Shown: positions 60,218 through 64,000 of the stretch, piece after piece
Layout: the number at the start of each line of letters is the position of its first letter
Position numbering within the stretch: position 1 is the stretch's first letter
Assembly (NCBI GenBank): GCA_947380295.1
Contig: CANCQK010000006.1
Coordinates: 85,069-149,068, forward strand
DNA: 64,000 nucleotides
Reading direction: 5' to 3'
DNA from: Bdellovibrionales bacterium
GTDB lineage: Bacteria; Bdellovibrionota; UBA1018
The notes under the pieces: model-generated
Seen by the model: the letters and a program-made list of their open reading frames with translations, nothing else
The model's database searches: none
What the model was told of the DNA's origin: nothing
Translations under genes and position numbers: made by a program

Positions 60218-61159
60218 CTAACTCACCGAAGAAACTCCAGAAATAAGATCTGCGGCTCGATAAGGATCTAATGTTCGTGACATCAATTGCTGCATGACCT
60301 CTTGTCCAGATGAGGTTAAAAACGTTGAATCAACAGACTGATTGAGTCGTTCACTCAAAATATCTTTGACCTCACTCTTAATAAATTCCCACGTTTTACT
60401 CTGACGCTTACCGCTTTGAGTTAAATAAGTCTGATGATCTTGAATGGCGTGGAGGAGTTCTGAGACACCCACATTTTTAACTGCCTCGGTCTTCTTGACA
60501 GGCATGAGCCAGCTTTTCTCATCATGGTCCGTCATTCCCACCATAGTAACTAACTCCCTTAAAAGTTGATCCGCCTCTGGGCGGTCCGACTTATTCAGGG
60601 CAAAAACATCAGCAATTTCCATCAGGCCAGCCTTCATCACCTGGATCGAGTCGCCACTCTCAGGCACGAGAACGACTACAATCGTCTGAGCTAGACTCAA
60701 GATCTCTAATTCGGTCTGACCTACCCCTGCCGTTTCAACCAAAATTACGTCAAAATCTGCAGCATCGAGGAGCAAAACGACCTCCTTTGTAGCGTGAGAA
60801 AGTCCTCCGTGCTGCCCTCGCGTTCCTAATGATCGAATATAAACATGAGGATCTCCCGAATGTTTCTGCATCCGAATGCGATCGCCCAGAATCGCCCCAC
60901 CAGTGAATGGACTAGAAGGATCCACAGCCACAACAGCTACTTTTTTATTCTGAGATCGGAGTAACTCGATGAGTCGATCAACCAAAGTCGATTTACCGGC
61001 CCCCGGAGGCCCTGTAATACCCCAAATCTGAGCTCTCCCCGTCTTGGAATAAATTTCGGTCATAATTTCAGCAAGATCTGAATCCCGATTCTCGACCTTA
61101 GTAATCAATCGAGCTAAGGAGAGGCGATGTCCTTGGAGCATGTCTTGGACTAATTTCAT
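60218..61159 (-). CDS. meaB: MeaB/ArgK-family GTPase (methylmalonyl-CoA mutase chaperone)
   Basis: About 313 residues. G-protein motifs are GPPGAGKSTLVDRL (G1, about residues 36-49), the DxxG-type VETAGVGQTE, and NKSD (G4). The family guards adenosylcobalamin-dependent mutases such as methylmalonyl-CoA mutase and helps load the cofactor. No mutase gene lies in the window, so its partner must be elsewhere. The ATG at 61159 follows GAAAGG at a spacing of 6-7; the longer frame from 61180 lacks a binding site. It is divergent from an M48-like gene with 51 bases between the start codons, too little for two independent full promoters without overlap. Confidence 0.94.
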   Translation of the reverse strand: MKLVQDMLQGHRLSLARLITKVENRDSDLAEIMTEIYSKTGRAQIWGITGPPGAGKSTLVDRLIELLRSQNKKVAVVAVDPSSPFTGGAILGDRIRMQKHSGDPHVYIRSLGTRGQHGGLSHATKEVVLLLDAADFDVILVETAGVGQTELEILSLAQTIVVVLVPESGDSIQVMKAGLMEIADVFALNKSDRPEADQLLRELVTMVGMTDHDEKSWLMPVKKTEAVKNVGVSELLHAIQDHQTYLTQSGKRQSKTWEFIKSEVKDILSERLNQSVDSTFLTSSGQEVMQQLMSRTLDPYRAADLISGVSSVS

Positions 61160-61210
61160 TATTTTTCCTTTCAAATTCATTCTTTCCCAAGAAAATTCCG
61201 ATGTTTCAAC

Positions 61211-62467
61211 ATGGAATCTGATATCGATACCTTGATCAGAAGCGTCATGTCTCTAGCCATTCTGAGTTTGATCCCAATGGTCATCTTCGCAATTTGGCTC
61301 GACTCCTTTGAAAAAGACATCAAAGATTTAATGATTAAAACTCCAGACTTCGAAAAAGGCCCCGAACTGGAAAGAATTCGACTTTTCAGCCTGATGGTCC
61401 TCATCTTTCAATTCATGCTTTTTCTAGGATCGGATGATGTCAGAACAGCCTATCCACTCCTGTGCGACTTAATCCTCGTCGTTAGCGTAGGAGGGCAACT
61501 CACCCTCCAGCTTCGAGCTGAGAAGCTGATTCAGACGGACAAAAATAGTGCTGAAAATGCCTTGCAGATCATCCTCAAAGCAGCACGCTCCTGGTTTGTA
61601 GCAGCCCTGATCTGCGGAGTGCTTTCGATCCTCGGCGTCATTCTGGGTCGATGGGTGGCATATCAAATGAATCTTAGAGAGTCCTTAGGGATCGCACTCC
61701 TCATTTCCGGTGGAATTACGGGAATGGGTCTCGGGCTTTTCCTGAACTTCGCCCTCACCCCCTACTACATTCTCAAAATCCTGCCGTCATCACCCTTAAA
61801 GACCACAACCATTGAGAAACTCATTCACACGACCTTCCAAGAGCACCAGTTCAAAACCCCTAAACTCTGGCTCATTGAACTTCAAAAATTTCGTGTATTC
61901 GACATCATCATCACAGGTCTAAAAACGGGGCAAGGCCCCTTTGAGTATTCTTTATTTATTTCTCAATTCACTCTGAGTACCCTGTCGGAGTCCGAGATCC
62001 GATCGATCCTTCTCATTGAAATCAGCCATCTCAAACTCAATCATTTAAGGAATCGACTGACTTTGGCAGCAGCACTCATTTCAAATAGCCTCATTTTTTC
62101 GATCCTGGCTTCACTGACGATCAGCAAAATTTTTCCCAATTATGAAGGAAGCGAATTTATAGGAACCACCCTTGGATTCTTTTTCTTTGTTTTCTCAGTT
62201 CGATGGATTGCGATCCAAAGGCAAACGCAAGAATTCGAAGGAGATGTCTTTGCGCTCGATCATCTCAATCTAGACTATGAAGCCTTCTCGATGGCCTTAC
62301 GAAAGCTGGACTACGAGTCCATCAAGCAAACGCACCCAGAGCATGTCGAAAATCTCCCACTCATGGGCTTTCCAGACACCGAGCGTCGGCTTTTCCTACT
62401 GAGTAACTACCTGACACAAAAGGCCTTAAAACGGCAGCCGCCTGAGGCAGAGAAAAAGGCAGCTTAG
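61211..62467 (+). CDS. Membrane protein related to M48 peptidases, zinc motif degenerate
   Basis: A 418-residue protein with four to six membrane helices in the first 200 residues and another pair near 285-320. The region EIRSILLIEISHLKLNH aligns with the M48 (HtpX/Ste24) zinc motif HExxH, but the first His is replaced by Ile (residue 269); the Glu (270) and second His (273) remain. The downstream FEGDVFALDHL (about residue 338) matches the third-ligand helix E..D. Topology and flanking motifs fit M48, so this looks like a peptidase that lost activity or changed its metal site. The start at 61211 has no strong ribosome binding site; it is divergent from meaB. Confidence 0.72.
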   Translation: MESDIDTLIRSVMSLAILSLIPMVIFAIWLDSFEKDIKDLMIKTPDFEKGPELERIRLFSLMVLIFQFMLFLGSDDVRTAYPLLCDLILVVSVGGQLTLQLRAEKLIQTDKNSAENALQIILKAARSWFVAALICGVLSILGVILGRWVAYQMNLRESLGIALLISGGITGMGLGLFLNFALTPYYILKILPSSPLKTTTIEKLIHTTFQEHQFKTPKLWLIELQKFRVFDIIITGLKTGQGPFEYSLFISQFTLSTLSESEIRSILLIEISHLKLNHLRNRLTLAAALISNSLIFSILASLTISKIFPNYEGSEFIGTTLGFFFFVFSVRWIAIQRQTQEFEGDVFALDHLNLDYEAFSMALRKLDYESIKQTHPEHVENLPLMGFPDTERRLFLLSNYLTQKALKRQPPEAEKKAA

Positions 62468-62564
62468 CCTTCATCGCACAAACTCATTTCAAAACTGAGA
62501 GAGATCCCTTAAACTGATCAAGTGGGTTTGCTGCCTCATATCAACTCACATTGAGGGGTTTCTG

Positions 62565-62783
62565 ATGCTTTTTAAATTAATCAGTTTAATCGCAGTACTG
62601 ACTTTCAGCACTGAGGCCCATGCCGAAAAAAAGCCTGAACGGGCACAAAAGACCTCTACAGACTCAAGCGGAATTAAGACCTCTCGCTCTAAAAAATCTC
62701 AAAATCAGCCATTTCGAGGAAACCGCTCACCCGCAGTGCTTCCGCCCACTCAAGCCGAGTTAAAATCACAAACAGCCCAATGA
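62565..62783 (+). CDS. Small secreted basic protein of unknown function
   Basis: A 72-residue product with a clear signal peptide (LFKLISLIAVLTFSTEAHA, cleavage after AHA) and a mature part of about 50 residues very rich in Lys, Ser, Gln and Arg, without cysteines. GAGGGG lies 6 bases before the ATG, which supports translation. Such short basic secreted peptides occur often in this kind of genome, but no function can be assigned. It converges with the lipoprotein-like gene, 8 bases apart. Confidence 0.6.
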   Translation: MLFKLISLIAVLTFSTEAHAEKKPERAQKTSTDSSGIKTSRSKKSQNQPFRGNRSPAVLPPTQAELKSQTAQ

Positions 62784-62791
62784 AGCTGTCC

Positions 62792-63751
62792 TCAGCGGGG
62801 GACCGCTACCAGATCTGACGGCACGGCTACCGTCGGCGGCCCTAAGGCTGGGCCATTTGCCTCAGGAGAGGTTGGATCGACGGGCAGGGAAGACAACAAC
62901 GAATCAGGGCTAGAACTTTCGTCTAATGCCGGCGCTGCGCCACTTGCTCCTGGCGAGCCACTTGGCAGGGGACTGGGTGAACCCTTTACTTCAGGAGTTG
63001 AACTTGGTATCGCACTCGGCTCAGAATTTGGCACATCCGAACGATTCCATTCATCGCCTAGGATAGAAGACTGAGCCAAAAATTGAGCCGGAGTCTCAGC
63101 CTCGAAGTGATACTTCTCAAGGATACCTGCAAACCCCTCTGCTTTTCTCCAAAGACCAAACGGATTCGTCGGCTGCACAAGCAACGAGGTTCCCTCGGGA
63201 GTTAAATCTAACTTACGAAAAAAGACTCGCGGAGAGATCTTTTGGTAACGCATCACCGCCCACCGCAAATAGCGCGAATCATGAAATTCAGCCGCAAAAC
63301 TTTGAGCCAGGGGAGTCAGAATAGAAAAGGCATCTAAAACCGTCTTATGTTGGACATCCAAAAAATCGTCCGACTTGAGATCAGTCTCCAATTTAAGAAT
63401 TTTTCCGTAAAAACACCAATGGTAAAAGACCGGATCTTTTTTCACCAATTCAAGCACACCCTGTGTCCACTCATTCCGATCTTTAACAAGAGCCTTGAGC
63501 TTAATTAGATCCCGGTCGCATTCCTTTGAAAAATTGACTTCCTTGGGCGCTGATTTCTCCGTGAAGAGTGCAGAAATATCGCTCAAATCCGTTCCTCTAG
63601 GATGAACGACTCGAGTGAAAGCAGGTGGATCAGGAGGCTGTTTCGGCGTGAGATCGGTCGTAGAACAAGCGACAGGGCCTACGCCTAAGGCCAGGGAACT
63701 TCCCATGACCCAGCGCACCACTGACCGATTATAAAAACGCGTTCGCCACAT
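62792..63751 (-). CDS. Putative lipoprotein with Pro/Ser-rich C-terminal region
   Basis: A 319-residue protein. GGGG stands 7 bases before the ATG at 63751. The N-terminus has basic residues, a hydrophobic core (VMGSSLALGVGPVA) and then CST, so Cys29 is the probable lipid-attachment site, with an atypical lipobox (Pro at -3). The middle 180 residues are helical and contain conserved-looking SKECDRDLIKLKAL and YHWCFYGKIL with two cysteines. The last 90 residues are a low-complexity Pro/Ser/Gly stretch (SPSPLPSGSPGASG). The function is unknown. Confidence 0.68.
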   Translation of the reverse strand: MWRTRFYNRSVVRWVMGSSLALGVGPVACSTTDLTPKQPPDPPAFTRVVHPRGTDLSDISALFTEKSAPKEVNFSKECDRDLIKLKALVKDRNEWTQGVLELVKKDPVFYHWCFYGKILKLETDLKSDDFLDVQHKTVLDAFSILTPLAQSFAAEFHDSRYLRWAVMRYQKISPRVFFRKLDLTPEGTSLLVQPTNPFGLWRKAEGFAGILEKYHFEAETPAQFLAQSSILGDEWNRSDVPNSEPSAIPSSTPEVKGSPSPLPSGSPGASGAAPALDESSSPDSLLSSLPVDPTSPEANGPALGPPTVAVPSDLVAVPR

Positions 63752-63857
63752 TCTAGGTCCCCTTGAATCTTATCATCGGATAGACTGCTTAAATTCATGA
63801 GATCTAAAGTAACGGTGGTTTTACTTCGTCCACTCATTTCCTGATTTTGAAATTTTT

Positions 63858-64000
63858 TCAGAGAACATTACTGAACACCTTACCTGCGTACCCGGGGACC
63901 GTAATAGTCACATCTTGATTCACAAGCCCATTTGGAATGGTGCAGGTCATCCGATCTCCAGAATCGAAAAGACTGATCCCCGTACAAGAAGCGCCTCCGC
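63858..64000 (-). CDS. C-terminal end of a secreted protein (5' part outside window)
   Basis: An open frame enters from the right edge and ends at TGA (63858-63860). The visible 46 residues read GGASCTGISLFDSGDRMTCT, then IPNGLVNQDVTITVPGYAG and KVFSNVL. Paired cysteines and the TCTIP/VTITVPGY pattern look like the last strand pairs of an IPT/TIG or similar beta domain of a surface protein. The start and full domain content cannot be seen. Between it and the next gene (63752-63857) nothing is recognisable. Confidence 0.55.
   Translation of the reverse strand, partial: GGASCTGISLFDSGDRMTCTIPNGLVNQDVTITVPGYAGKVFSNVL

Overview
The window reads as ordinary chromosome of a Gram-negative, flagellated bacterium with moderate GC. 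It has Tat export, a lipid-A-type phosphoesterase, an LpoA-like PBP activator and outer-membrane-barrel-like proteins. The gene content (a complete MoxR/DUF58/BatA-B-C-D operon, two short flagellins, an LpoA-like lipoprotein activator, S74-chaperone fibre protein, many secreted hypotheticals) suggests Bdellovibrionota or a neighbouring deltaproteobacterial-type lineage. That placement is an inference from gene content, not a database result. I see no prophage, insertion sequence, CRISPR array, tRNA or rRNA.

Layout. 1-2126: a ParA ATPase running off the left edge, then a YkgJ-type cysteine-cluster protein and RibF. 2100-14940 (minus): one long apparent operon, in transcription order a 1687-residue lipoprotein-like protein, MoxR, DUF58, a membrane protein, BatA, a BatB-BatC fusion and BatD. 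15127-17868: a membrane-anchored M28 peptidase and two small unknowns. 17865-22650 (minus): tatC, rpsF, rpsR, a DUF2232-like membrane protein, rplI and dnaB, with a structured leader before rpsF and a strong terminator between rplI and dnaB. 22698-29108: cyclophilin, unknowns, heme A synthase, MarC and a two-domain M16 protease. 29224-36710: an RRM protein with a possibly occluded ribosome binding site, hemW, then grpE-dnaK-dnaJ with two sigma32-like promoters, then the LpoA-like protein.

36755-46054 is the most unusual part. After an SH3/beta-barrel protein, a regulatory-looking AT-rich gap precedes a two-gene unit: a trimeric-fibre-like protein ending in an S74 self-cleaving chaperone, and a 2226-residue secreted protein combining NHL repeats, a complete metzincin protease motif, fibronectin III domains and a GH20 hexosaminidase, with two families of internal duplicated cysteine modules. 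I regard this pair as the best candidate for an undescribed surface adhesion/degradation system.

46104-60175 is flagellar: fliD, fliS, a FliT/FlgN-like helical protein, a TPR protein, a 51-residue ORF, a GT9 glycosyltransferase with an unexplained C-terminal extension and another unknown, followed without a clear break by nadK, recN and dinB. On the opposite strand lie two 277-residue flagellin genes, each with its own terminator and a sigma28-like promoter, a FlaG-like gene and an LpxH-like phosphoesterase. 60218-64000 holds meaB, a membrane M48-family homologue that has lost a zinc-binding histidine, two secreted unknowns and the 3' end of a further secreted protein.
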